Position numbers and translations under genes: made by a program. A stretch of DNA of 60,521 nucleotides, from positions 1 through 60,521 of the forward strand of contig CAMOIT010000002.1 in assembly GCA_946616285.1 (NCBI GenBank). Reading direction: 5' to 3'. The notes under the pieces are model-generated. The model saw nothing but the letters and a program-made list of their open reading frames with translations. It had not been told where the DNA came from and searched no databases. Shown in pieces: positions 33,736 through 42,629 of this stretch (its first letter is position 1; each line of letters opens with the position of its first letter). This DNA comes from an uncultured Bacteroidales bacterium (GTDB lineage: Bacteria; Bacteroidota; Bacteroidia; Bacteroidales; UBA932).

Positions 33736-36700
33736 TCATTTTGATAAGTTCCTGTTTAATCGCTTCAAGCCGCGAAGTACCTGACGCTATGGCCCCCAGC
33801 TCCTGGGCATTGTCCCTGTTCTCCTTCATGGCCTTTTCGACTCCAAGCTCGAAAATATTATGAATGGCCGATACAAGGCTGTACTGCACGGTGTCAAGTT
33901 GCTTGGTGTACACTGGAACGTTCACGTCCAGATACTTGGCTTTTCCCACGGAGTAGTGAACGTTGCTGAAATCGTCCCCCCAGGCGTTGACGCCGAATTT
34001 TAACGGCAGGGGAGAGCGTATCACGGAAATATGGTAGTCGAAGTTTTTGGAGAGGTGCTGCACCCCGCTTGCGGCGAAAAGGTATCGGTCCACGTCAAGG
34101 ACGAAGGGGAACACTTCCAGACGATTGTCCCTAACTATTCCGGTTACGGCCATATTATCCACCCGGGCTTCAGACTTGTTGCGGAACATAAGCTTCTTGG
34201 CAAGCCTGGTGAACTCCTCGCTCTCCTTCAGCGACAGATCCTTTCCGGATATCCTCAGTACGCCGTCTACTGTTGGCAGCACCAGCCTCATGCAGGTGTC
34301 AATGTCGGCGGTGGCGGCAAGTTCGCAGTCAAGGTCCCCGGCGAAAGAGGTCAGAAGCGGCATCAGGGTATCTACGGCCGGGAAAAGCGTAATCACTTTT
34401 TCGGCCGTTATGTGCACCATGTTAAGGTCGAAGCCGGCCTTTATGTCGTCCTTCGAGCGCGTGGAGTAGAAGCCTTCGAAGTAGATGTCGCCCATATTCG
34501 AGGCGGCGACGGCGTTGGTGACCTGGACGGTGCGGTCCCGCATGGCTACATCGGCCGCGGCCCAGCTCACGTTCAGGCTGTCGTAGTGGATGCCGTAGGC
34601 TTCGATCGTGAAATTCACGTCCAGGTTGGACGGAATCACCAGAAGTTGCCTGCCGGCGCTGTCGGGAAGTTCGGCAGATTCCGAAGTGGCCTCCACTTCT
34701 TCGTCGCTGCCCATCGAAGACGGCTTCTCGAAGGTGGTATAATAAGCGTACGCCCTCATCAATTCGTTGACGTCCAGATAGTTGCTTTGGACATTGGCCT
34801 TAAGTTTCAGCTTGCTGCGCCCGCGTCCGAGAATTGCCCGTCGCATGCCCGTAAGCTTTGCCTGTGCCGATATATCCGATGCTCCGGCATTGACGGTCAA
34901 GCTCTTAAGGTCAAGCATGTCATTGTCGAAAGAGCCCTGGATTGAAGAAATGCTGGTCTTAAGCGGGAAAGCCGGCATGAAAATACGCCCTGAGCCAAGG
35001 TCGATATTGCCTTCCACGTCCCAGTTTCGCACAAGCTTCCGGAGCCCGTCAGAAAGGTTTAGCTTTATGTCGGCCGAAGCGAACTCGTCCCTGCTTTCCT
35101 GAAGGAGGCGGTTTTTCCGTGCCATTGCGAAAAGAGAATCGCGCGGGGTGCCGGGATATACCCTCTGGAGCGAATCCAGGATGTGATCCCGCCTTTTGGT
35201 ATTGACGCTGCGGGGTTTGTGGCGCGACGCTGCAATGTCGAATTTTAAATTCCTGAGGCCTAATACGTTAATACCGCTTCTGCCCCTGACGCTGCCGCTT
35301 TCTGAATCCATGGTGAGACGGGTGCCGGAGCCGTCGGAAGATGGGATGACGTTGAAATGCTCCACATTGTCCCTGATCCCAATGGACAGGCCACCAGTAT
35401 CCTTCATGCGAAGCCGTTTTACCTTCAAAAGGCCCATCAGCGGAGTCAGTTCCTTCCCGCCGCGCAGTATTTCGGCCGAATTCTGGGCCAGCAGCCTTAC
35501 CCCGCTTCCGCGGACGAAAGTGCCTCCAAGGTTCACGTCCAGTGAGTCCAGGTCGGCTTTCAGAGCCAGCACGCGTTCGCCCTGGGGCATATTTTTGTTA
35601 ATCTTGTTACCTTTGGTGGCAAGGTTAAGCTTAAGTGCCGGGATGTAGGCGTCGATGGAATCGGTGGGCATAAGCACACGCAGTTCCCTGCCTTCAAGGT
35701 CGCAGTTGATTGAGGCTGAGCCTATTTGGGATAGCTTCAATTCCGACAGTCTGGCCCTGCCGCTGAGGGTAGCGTCGATTTCGCCGGTGCCGGAGATGCC
35801 CAGGTCCTTTCCGAAAACGCCTGCAAGTGAATCAACCCTCGCTTTTATGCTTCCGTCCATGGCCAGCAGGGGATTGCCGCCGAGTATGTCCCTGGCGCTG
35901 CCGCTGGCATCGATTTGAGCGCCGACTATGTCAACGAAGACGCGGCTGACATCGGCGTTCACCGCCTTAAGGTCGCCGGTGAAAAGCTTTGCATCCAGGG
36001 CTACGCGGCCTTTCCGGCTCATTCCTTCGTACTGAACCGATGACAGAGGTACCTTCAAGCGTGCATTCAGTTCAGGTGTAAGGCCGTTTCCGTAACTTCC
36101 CTGAGCCGATGCATCAAGTGAAAGCCGCGCGTCGGTGGACAGTTTACGTAGCACGGGCACATTGTCCTGATACTCCTTAATTAGCTCACCGATAGGGCAG
36201 TCGTTGATGGATGCCTTGAGGACCATTTCCCAGCTTTCCGGCAACTTGACAAGCGATCCGCTGCCTTCGAGGGTAAGCGACGAAAGGCTCAGGGCGAGGC
36301 TGTTCAGGTCCACTTCCAGCGCCCCGTCCTCCCTCTTCGGGAAGTATCCGTCAACGGCCAGTTTAACGGGGACTTTCAGCCGGCCGAAGTTATTCGTGGC
36401 AAGGCGTGCAACGGCTTCCGCTTCACCTACAATGTGCCTTTCGGCAGCTTCCAGTTGGACTTTTTCCAAATGCACGGCTATGGTATCGGCAGGGAGACGA
36501 CCTGTCACAAGCAGGGAATCGATGCTTAATAAACCCTGCGCCATGTCAAGTTCACGGGTGCCCACTTTGCCGTCAAGACTGAGCCTTCGCATTGTGAAAA
36601 GCGCATGCAGTGTGTCAACCGGGTTGGTAAAGACAACCAGCGGTTTATCCTCCAGCTTCACGCGTGAAATACGGATTGGCGGCAGCGGCTTTTTGGCCTT

Positions 36701-37195
36701 ATTCTTGCCGATGGGCAGGATGTCCCAGTTGGCGGCTGTTGAATCGTAGTAATGGGCAAAGATGCGGGGCCTTATAAGCGACAAAGACCTGATATTCCAG
36801 CCGTCTTTTTTGAGGAGAGCCACGTAGTCCAGCTCCAGGTCCAGGTCCCGGAACGTCGCGAGAGTGTCCACGGGAAGTTCTTTTCCCAGACCGGCCCGCA
36901 TCAGGTTGAAACGGCGCTTGTTGTCCGGATAAAGACTGTCATAGGCCGCGTACCGGTCGTGGGGATAGGTTATGGAAAAGTCCGACACTTCCAGATGAAG
37001 GTGAGGGAAACTCTTGATTACGTGGGCTTTGACCTGCCGGAAAGAGACATCGCCATCCACGTATTCGGCGGCAATGCGCTCCACTATGCCTGTCAGAACC
37101 TTCGGCCGGAGAACCACCTGGAGCGTCACAAGAGCCGCCAGCGCAATGCCGGCGATTACAAGTACGGCGTTCCTTATGGTCTTCCACGCCTTCAT
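33713..37195 (-). CDS. AsmA-family inner-membrane-anchored protein
   Basis: 1160 residues. A single N-terminal membrane helix (about 8-28, 'NAVLVIAGIALAALVTLQVVL' as a hydrophobic run) is followed by a very long repeating beta-strand body. The AsmA N-terminal feature 'VKAHVIKSFPHLHLEVSDFSI' is visible near 54-74, and the AsmA_2-like C-terminal part near 850-1110 ('DINLGSGRIFMPAFPL' type strands earlier; 'FTRLAKKLMFRNKSEA' later). AsmA/TamB-type proteins are bridge-like and linked to lipid movement between membranes. Function here is inferred from family. It lies between def (9 bases upstream) and prmA (overlapping). Confidence 0.8.
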   Translation of the reverse strand: MKAWKTIRNAVLVIAGIALAALVTLQVVLRPKVLTGIVERIAAEYVDGDVSFRQVKAHVIKSFPHLHLEVSDFSITYPHDRYAAYDSLYPDNKRRFNLMRAGLGKELPVDTLATFRDLDLELDYVALLKKDGWNIRSLSLIRPRIFAHYYDSTAANWDILPIGKNKAKKPLPPIRISRVKLEDKPLVVFTNPVDTLHALFTMRRLSLDGKVGTRELDMAQGLLSIDSLLVTGRLPADTIAVHLEKVQLEAAERHIVGEAEAVARLATNNFGRLKVPVKLAVDGYFPKREDGALEVDLNSLALSLSSLTLEGSGSLVKLPESWEMVLKASINDCPIGELIKEYQDNVPVLRKLSTDARLSLDASAQGSYGNGLTPELNARLKVPLSSVQYEGMSRKGRVALDAKLFTGDLKAVNADVSRVFVDIVGAQIDASGSARDILGGNPLLAMDGSIKARVDSLAGVFGKDLGISGTGEIDATLSGRARLSELKLSQIGSASINCDLEGRELRVLMPTDSIDAYIPALKLNLATKGNKINKNMPQGERVLALKADLDSLDVNLGGTFVRGSGVRLLAQNSAEILRGGKELTPLMGLLKVKRLRMKDTGGLSIGIRDNVEHFNVIPSSDGSGTRLTMDSESGSVRGRSGINVLGLRNLKFDIAASRHKPRSVNTKRRDHILDSLQRVYPGTPRDSLFAMARKNRLLQESRDEFASADIKLNLSDGLRKLVRNWDVEGNIDLGSGRIFMPAFPLKTSISSIQGSFDNDMLDLKSLTVNAGASDISAQAKLTGMRRAILGRGRSKLKLKANVQSNYLDVNELMRAYAYYTTFEKPSSMGSDEEVEATSESAELPDSAGRQLLVIPSNLDVNFTIEAYGIHYDSLNVSWAAADVAMRDRTVQVTNAVAASNMGDIYFEGFYSTRSKDDIKAGFDLNMVHITAEKVITLFPAVDTLMPLLTSFAGDLDCELAATADIDTCMRLVLPTVDGVLRISGKDLSLKESEEFTRLAKKLMFRNKSEARVDNMAVTGIVRDNRLEVFPFVLDVDRYLFAASGVQHLSKNFDYHISVIRSPLPLKFGVNAWGDDFSNVHYSVGKAKYLDVNVPVYTKQLDTVQYSLVSAIHNIFELGVEKAMKENRDNAQELGAIASGTSRLEAIKQELIKMIEAYDKQ

Positions 37196-37204
37196 GGACG
37201 GATG

Positions 37205-37759
37205 CTATTTGAGTTTGGAGTTGTAGTGGGGATGCACCTTTCCCTTGGTGATGTTCTGCAGTTTGGAGGATATCATTTTCTTGCGGATGGGGGCTGCGTG
37301 GTCCGTGAAAAGGTCTCCTTCCAGGTGGCTCAGCTCATGCTGAATCATACGGCAGGCGAAATTGTCGAAGGTCTCGGTGACTTTTTCAAGGTCTTCGTTG
37401 TAGTATTCCACCGTCATCTGCTTGGGCCTGAGTATGTCGCAGTAGATTCCGGGAATGCTGAGACAGCCTTCAGAATAGGTTGTCTTTTCGTCGCTTTCCC
37501 AGGTTATCACCGGATTGATGAGTGTTCGGCGGAAACCTTTGAGGTAGTCGTACACGTCCGACACTACGTCTCCGTCCACTATCACCACCTTCTGGCTTAC
37601 GCCGATCTGTGGCGCTGCAAGACCGCAGCCGTCGGCCACTTTAAGCGTGTCCTTGAGGTCCTGAACCAGGGCCGCTATTCCTTCGCGGTCTTTAAGATCG
37701 GCATCCTGGGCTTGTCTGCGCAGTACTTCTGCGCCGTAGAGGTAAATAGGTTTTATCAT
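37205..37759 (-). CDS. def: Peptide deformylase
   Basis: 184 residues. The three family motifs are present: 'GCGLAAPQIG' (near 48), 'EGCLSIPG' with the metal Cys (near 113) and 'QHELSHLEG' (HExxH, near 155). It removes the N-formyl group from new proteins. Overlaps the ruvX stop by 4 bases, so the two are translationally coupled. Confidence 0.93.
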   Translation of the reverse strand: MIKPIYLYGAEVLRRQAQDADLKDREGIAALVQDLKDTLKVADGCGLAAPQIGVSQKVVIVDGDVVSDVYDYLKGFRRTLINPVITWESDEKTTYSEGCLSIPGIYCDILRPKQMTVEYYNEDLEKVTETFDNFACRMIQHELSHLEGDLFTDHAAPIRKKMISSKLQNITKGKVHPHYNSKLK

Positions 37760-38241
37760 TTCTTTCTCCTTGTCTTGTTTTTGGAAAGGCTCTCAGGCAC
37801 GGCCGAAGGATCCAGGGAAAGGCTGCTTCCGCTTTGCCTGTCCATGTAGCTCTGGAGGATTATTGCGGCGCTTATCTTGTCCACCGAGGCCTTGTCCCTC
37901 CTCTGCGAGGCTTTCATTCCGCCGTCTATCATTGCCCTGTGGGCCAGGACGGAAGTGAAGCGTTCGTCTTCAAGACTTACCGGAGTTTCCGGGAAAGCCT
38001 TGCCCAGCTGCTTCAGGAAGATATCCACGTCTTTTTGGGCTTCCGAAGGGCTTCCGTCCATATTTACGGGATATCCTACCACAAATCTGAGGATTCTCTC
38101 GTTTTCGGCGTAATTTTTGAGATAATCTATTAACTTTGTAGAATCGACTGTATCAAGGGCGGAGGCAAAGATGCCCAGCGGGTCGCTTACAGCGACGCCT
38201 GTGCGTTTTCTCCCGTAGTCTATTCCGATAAGCCTGTCCAT
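37756..38241 (-). CDS. ruvX: Putative Holliday junction resolvase / pre-16S rRNA nuclease (YqgF)
   Basis: 161 residues, RNase H-like fold: 'LIGIDYGRKRTGVAVSDPLG' start with the first catalytic Asp, 'VVGYPVNMDGSPSEAQ' (near 54), 'LEDERFTSVLAHRAM' (near 90) and 'KISAAIILQSYMD' with the last acidic position nearby. In E. coli YqgF acts in 16S rRNA 5' processing. First gene of the ruvX-def-asmA-prmA operon. The C-terminus adds a Ser/Arg/Lys-rich tail of about 25 residues. Confidence 0.9.
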   Translation of the reverse strand: MDRLIGIDYGRKRTGVAVSDPLGIFASALDTVDSTKLIDYLKNYAENERILRFVVGYPVNMDGSPSEAQKDVDIFLKQLGKAFPETPVSLEDERFTSVLAHRAMIDGGMKASQRRDKASVDKISAAIILQSYMDRQSGSSLSLDPSAVPESLSKNKTRRKK

Positions 38242-38249
38242 ACAATCGA

Positions 38250-38257
38250 CAAAGTTA
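38250..38257 (-). promoter_or_regulatory. -7 element of the ruvX operon, next to the start codon
   Basis: TAACTTTG on the minus strand ends 8 bases before the ruvX ATG at 38241, leaving a leader of only a few bases. Confidence 0.5.
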
Positions 38258-38266
38258 ACATTTTTT

Positions 38267-39112
38267 ATGGAGAATAATCAGAAGAAGTCCCGGATTTTCC
38301 GCCTGTCCCTGGTCGATGCCAATTCGCACGCCAGGCTATGGAGCCTCCGTTTCAGCCGCCCCGTGTTTATCGCGGCGTCAGTTTCTTCCGCCGTCGTCCT
38401 GGTGCTGCTGCTTTTTTCCCTCATAGCCTTCACCCCAATCCGTACTTTCATTCCAGGTTATCCGGATGCCCATTCCCGCCGTCAGGCAGTTCAGAATGCG
38501 CAGAGGATAGACTCACTGCAAACCCGCATCCTGCAGTGGGAACTTTACACGGAGAATCTCCGCAGGATAGTGGCAGGGGAGGAAGCCATACGCATGGACA
38601 GCCTTATTCTTGGCTCCAAACCCCTCAGAGGGGCTTCCGACTCGGCCACTCTGGCCATCAGGGATTCCATCCTGAGGGCCGACGTGGCACTCCAGGAGCA
38701 GTTCCAGATCAGCGGCTCGCCCAGGCGTGAGAATCTGCCCATCGAGGCACAGTCTTTCTATGTCCCGGTCAAAGGCGTTATCTCAAACGGATTCGAAGCA
38801 AGCATGCATCCCTGGGTCGACGTAACCGCTCCGGAAGGTTCCATGGTCATGTCCGTCCTGGACGGTACGGTGGTTTTCACATCATGGGACAGCGAAAGCG
38901 GTTACAGCGTTGTGATACAGCACGGCTCCGACATAGTTTCCATTTACAGGAACAACGAAAAAGCCCTTAGGAAAAACGGTGAAAAGGTCAAGGCAGGCGC
39001 CCCCGTGGGCGTTTTGGCTTCTTCGTCATCGCTCACAAAAGGCAATCACCTCCATTTCGAACTCTGGTACGAGGGGAGAGCGGTCGACCCTGCAGAATAC
39101 ATTAAATTTTAG
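38267..39112 (+). CDS. M23 family (LytM) peptidoglycan endopeptidase, membrane-anchored
   Basis: 281 residues. Cytoplasmic basic start, membrane helix (about 33-55), a coiled linker ('AQRIDSLQTRILQWELYTENLRRI' region) and the M23 domain (about 165-280). Metal ligands are present: His and Asp in 'MHPWVDVTAPEG' and H-x-H in 'GNHLHFELWYEG'. It probably cleaves or regulates cleavage of peptidoglycan cross-links. A TAACTTTG at 38131-38138 inside ruvX may be its promoter. Two bases before dxr. Confidence 0.88.
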   Translation: MENNQKKSRIFRLSLVDANSHARLWSLRFSRPVFIAASVSSAVVLVLLLFSLIAFTPIRTFIPGYPDAHSRRQAVQNAQRIDSLQTRILQWELYTENLRRIVAGEEAIRMDSLILGSKPLRGASDSATLAIRDSILRADVALQEQFQISGSPRRENLPIEAQSFYVPVKGVISNGFEASMHPWVDVTAPEGSMVMSVLDGTVVFTSWDSESGYSVVIQHGSDIVSIYRNNEKALRKNGEKVKAGAPVGVLASSSSLTKGNHLHFELWYEGRAVDPAEYIKF

Positions 39113-39114
39113 GC

Positions 39115-40266
39115 ATGAAGCAAATTGCCATACTTGGATCGACGGGATCCATAGGTTCACAGACGCTGGATGTGGTTCGGCAGTATCCGGACCGCTTCCG
39201 CGTATTCATGATATCGGCAAACAGCAGCGCGGAACTTCTTATCCAGCAGGCGCTTAAGTTCAACGTGCCGCATGTCGTGATATGCAATCCCGAGAAGTAC
39301 GACATGGTGCGAAAGGCACTTCCGGAACCTTCGTTCCACGTGCATCTGGGCATCGACGCTGCCTGCGGGCTTGTACAAGCCCCGGAAGTTGATACCGTAG
39401 TTGCCGCCATGGTGGGATTCAGCGGCCTCAAGCCCACGCTTTCGGCAATAAGGGCACACAAAACCATCGCCCTTGCCAATAAGGAAACGCTGGTGGCGGC
39501 AGGCTCGCTGGTGATGGGGGAGGCGGCACGCTGCAATGCGCCCATATATCCGGTCGACTCGGAGCATTCGGCCATTTTCCAGTGTCTGGAGGGAGCGCAC
39601 GGCAATCCCGTGCATCTTATCCACCTTACTGCTTCGGGCGGCCCTTTCCGAACCTGGCCACGGGAGCAGATAGCTTCGGCCACAAAGAATCAGGCCCTGA
39701 AGCATCCCAATTGGGACATGGGCGCCAAGATTACCATAGACTCGGCCACAATGATGAACAAAGGCTTCGAGGTTATCGAGGCAAAGTGGCTTTTCAATGT
39801 AGGGGCCGACAAAATCCACGTAGTGGTGCATCCGGAATCAGTGATTCATTCCATGGTGGAATTTGCCGACGGAGCCGTAATTGCCCAGCTCGGATGTCCG
39901 GACATGAGACTTCCCATATCCCTTGCCATGGCTTATCCGGAGCGTCTGAGTCTTGACGGAAAACGCCTGTCTTTCAGCGAGCTGAAGGACCTTACGTTCT
40001 TCGAGCCGGACAAGGAAAAATTCCCCTGCCTGCAACTGGCTTTCGATGCTATAGGCCGCGGAGGCAATATTCCATGTGCAATGAACGCCGCCAATGAAGT
40101 GGCTGTTGCCGCATACCTTAAAGACGATATCGGCTTTTATGACATTTCCTCCTGCGTGGAGCATGTGATGGGTACGGCACATTTTGTGAAGTCTCCCTCG
40201 CTTGACGATATTTTCAGCACTCATGACGAAGCCACCCGCCTGGCACAGAGTTATTTAAAGAAGTAA
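39115..40266 (+). CDS. dxr: 1-Deoxy-D-xylulose-5-phosphate reductoisomerase
   Basis: 383 residues; the committed step of the MEP isoprenoid pathway. NADPH motif 'LGSTGSIGSQTLDVV' (5-19), 'ALANKETLVAAG' (near 120), 'VDSEHSAIFQCLEG' (near 149), 'LTASGGPF' (near 175), 'NWDMGAKITIDSATMMNKGFEVIEA' region (near 200-224) and 'HPESVIHSMVEF'. All substrate and metal residues of the family appear. Overlaps rseP by one base. Confidence 0.95.
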   Translation: MKQIAILGSTGSIGSQTLDVVRQYPDRFRVFMISANSSAELLIQQALKFNVPHVVICNPEKYDMVRKALPEPSFHVHLGIDAACGLVQAPEVDTVVAAMVGFSGLKPTLSAIRAHKTIALANKETLVAAGSLVMGEAARCNAPIYPVDSEHSAIFQCLEGAHGNPVHLIHLTASGGPFRTWPREQIASATKNQALKHPNWDMGAKITIDSATMMNKGFEVIEAKWLFNVGADKIHVVVHPESVIHSMVEFADGAVIAQLGCPDMRLPISLAMAYPERLSLDGKRLSFSELKDLTFFEPDKEKFPCLQLAFDAIGRGGNIPCAMNAANEVAVAAYLKDDIGFYDISSCVEHVMGTAHFVKSPSLDDIFSTHDEATRLAQSYLKK

Positions 40267-41600
40267 TGACGATACTTTTCAAAGCCCTTCAGGTGATTCT
40301 TGCACTGTCGGTCCTCATCCTGATACATGAGGCCGGGCATTTCATGTGGGCAAGGATTTTCCGGATAAGGGTAGATAAGTTCTTTCTCTTTTTCGACATA
40401 GGCGGCAAAAAGCTCTTTTCAACCCGGATGGGCTGGTTCGTAAAGCTTTTCCCGGCGGCTGAAAAGTGGGAGACCGAATACGGTATAGGCTGGCTGCCTC
40501 TTGGCGGCTACTGCAAGATTGCCGGAATGATAGACGAGTCCATGGATACGGAGGCCCTGAAACAGCCTCCCCAGCCTTGGGAATTTCGCTCAAAGAAGCC
40601 CTGGCAGCGCTTTCTGGTAATGGCCGGCGGCGTGCTCAACAACTTTATATTGGCGATAGTCCTGTTCTGTGCTATGCTGGCGATCTGGGGGGATAATTAT
40701 ATCCCGGCCGATCATCCTGTCTATGTGAATGGCCTTGCCCGCGAACTTGGCTTCAGGACAGGAGACCGTATTCTGTACTACGACGACGAAGTTCCGTCGG
40801 ACTTCATGTCCCTGCAGCCGGACCTTGCCCGAAGGCGCGTTCGCACCGCAACCGTACTCCGCGGGGCCGATACCCTTACCCTGTATATCGATCAGGCTGC
40901 AACCGAAGAGATTCTCAACACCCCCGGCATGTTCGACCTTGCCGTCCCATTCGTAATAGAGGCTGTACCTGAAACTTCCCGGAACTTCGGCGCGGGGCTC
41001 GAAAGGGGAGACAGGATAATTGAAGTGTCGTCCCAATCGACACCATACCTTCAAGATGCGCAGAAAATCCTTCGTGAACATACTTCACAGACGCTCCCAG
41101 TTAAGCTCGTCCGAGGTGCTGACACAGTTGATGTGGCCCTGCAGGTGGATTCCCTGGGCATGGTAGGCGTTTATCTCCAGAACCAGGCAATCGAACACAG
41201 AAGCTATTCCGTAGCGGCTTCCATCCCTGCCGGATGCTCTTTGGCCTGGAATACCGTCACGGGGTACCTCAGGGACCTCCGGCTTGTGGCCACGCCTTCG
41301 ACGGGGGCATACAAGTCGGTGGGAAGCTTCGTTGCCATCGGCCAGGTTTTTCCTTCAAACTGGAACTGGCAGCAGTTCCTTTACATCCTTGCTATTCTGT
41401 CCATAATGCTGGGCGTGATGAACCTTCTGCCCATACCGGCGCTGGACGGCGGCCACATGCTCTTCTGCCTCTGGGAGATGCTTACGGGCCGAAAGCCTTC
41501 GGACCGTTTCCTTACCGTGGCGCAGCTCGTGGGCATGGCGCTTCTTTTCCTCCTTCTGTTCCTTGCCATGGGGAACGATTTTGCACGAATAATCCATTGA
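40266..41600 (+). CDS. rseP: Site-2 protease RseP (M50)
   Basis: 444 residues. Zinc motif HEAGH at 21-25 in the first membrane helix, PDZ-type domains between about 140 and 320 ('LGFRTGDRILYYDDE', 'GAGLERGDRIIEVSSQ'), and 'NLLPIPALDGGHMLFCLWE' with the third metal ligand near 388-406. It cleaves membrane-bound regulators within the bilayer. Its place after dxr is a common arrangement. Confidence 0.92.
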   Translation: MTILFKALQVILALSVLILIHEAGHFMWARIFRIRVDKFFLFFDIGGKKLFSTRMGWFVKLFPAAEKWETEYGIGWLPLGGYCKIAGMIDESMDTEALKQPPQPWEFRSKKPWQRFLVMAGGVLNNFILAIVLFCAMLAIWGDNYIPADHPVYVNGLARELGFRTGDRILYYDDEVPSDFMSLQPDLARRRVRTATVLRGADTLTLYIDQAATEEILNTPGMFDLAVPFVIEAVPETSRNFGAGLERGDRIIEVSSQSTPYLQDAQKILREHTSQTLPVKLVRGADTVDVALQVDSLGMVGVYLQNQAIEHRSYSVAASIPAGCSLAWNTVTGYLRDLRLVATPSTGAYKSVGSFVAIGQVFPSNWNWQQFLYILAILSIMLGVMNLLPIPALDGGHMLFCLWEMLTGRKPSDRFLTVAQLVGMALLFLLLFLAMGNDFARIIH

Positions 41601-41604
41601 TGCC

Positions 41605-42594
41605 ATGAGATACCGTTTATTCATTATCGCAGCGGCCTGCATAGCGGCCCTCACTTCCTGCAAGGAGAAATCCGGCAGGCAGCTCCTTCCCAACGTCAGC
41701 GGAAAAGCCGGCGAAGTAATGGTAGTAATCGAACGTGCCCAGTGGGAGGGCAATCTTGGCGTCGCCATCCGCGAGACCCTTGCAGGGGACACGCCTTTCC
41801 TTTCCCAGAAGGAACCTCTCTTTAATCTGTCCAATGTCCCTCCGGGAAGCTTCGACAGCATGTTCAAGGTTCACAGAAACCTGCTTCTGGTGAACATCAA
41901 TCCACAGAATGTCTCCAATGGCGTTGTTTACAAGAATAACGTCTGGGCGAGGCCCCAGGCGGTAGTTCAGATTAATGCGGCCGATCAGGAGCAGGCACTG
42001 TCGCTTTTCACCGAGGCGGGCCCCGTTATCGCCGAATTCATAGAGCAGTCGGAACGCGACCGCATCATAGCCAATGCAAAGCTTTATGAGGAAAGGGAGC
42101 TGCGTGAGCCTGTAATCAACGTTACGGGCGGCATGCTGCATTTCCCTTCCGGCTACCGCTGTCGCAAATTCACCGATGACTTCGTCTGGATAGCCGACGA
42201 AAAGCAGTACACCAACCAGACTGTGCTGGTGTACAAGTATCCGGCCGAAGGCTCCGATGTCTTCGAATTAGAGAATATAATCGCGGCCAGAAATGCCATT
42301 ATGCAGGCAAATGTGCCCGGCATGTTCGACGGTTCTTACATGACAACATCTATGGCTCTCCCGCCAACTACCCGTTCCCTGCGTTATCATGGGCGTGATT
42401 TTATGGAAACGCGCGGCTTCTGGGAAGTTCACGGCGACTTCATGGGCGGTCCATTCGTGTCGCATTCTTTTTACAGTAAAGACGGAAAGGATATTATTGT
42501 GCTTGAGGCATTTGTGTATGCCCCCCGCTACGACAAGCGTCAATACCTCCGTCAAGTAGAGTCGATTCTCTATTCTTTTGAATGGGAAAAGTAG
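41605..42594 (+). CDS. DUF4837 family lipoprotein
   Basis: 329 residues with a lipobox ('ALTSC', Cys19). The body matches the Bacteroidetes DUF4837 family: 'GKAGEVMVVIERAQWEG' near the start, 'EPLFNLSNVPPGSFDSMFKVHRNLL' region, 'VNVTGGMLHFPSGYRCRK'-like segment and 'TRGFWEVHGDFMGGPFVSH' near the end. No function is known for the family. It follows rseP by 4 bases. A promoter for the next gene begins just after its last codons. Confidence 0.85.
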   Translation: MRYRLFIIAAACIAALTSCKEKSGRQLLPNVSGKAGEVMVVIERAQWEGNLGVAIRETLAGDTPFLSQKEPLFNLSNVPPGSFDSMFKVHRNLLLVNINPQNVSNGVVYKNNVWARPQAVVQINAADQEQALSLFTEAGPVIAEFIEQSERDRIIANAKLYEERELREPVINVTGGMLHFPSGYRCRKFTDDFVWIADEKQYTNQTVLVYKYPAEGSDVFELENIIAARNAIMQANVPGMFDGSYMTTSMALPPTTRSLRYHGRDFMETRGFWEVHGDFMGGPFVSHSFYSKDGKDIIVLEAFVYAPRYDKRQYLRQVESILYSFEWEK

Positions 42595-42602
42595 TATCTT
42601 TG
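42595..42602 (+). promoter_or_regulatory. -7 element of the DUF4988/M6 protease pair
   Basis: TATCTTTG begins one base after the DUF4837 stop codon; a TTTG lies 14 bases upstream, which is closer than usual. The leader is about 23 bases. Confidence 0.45.
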
Positions 42603-42629
42603 CGGGCTAAAAACAACAAAAACCCTTTT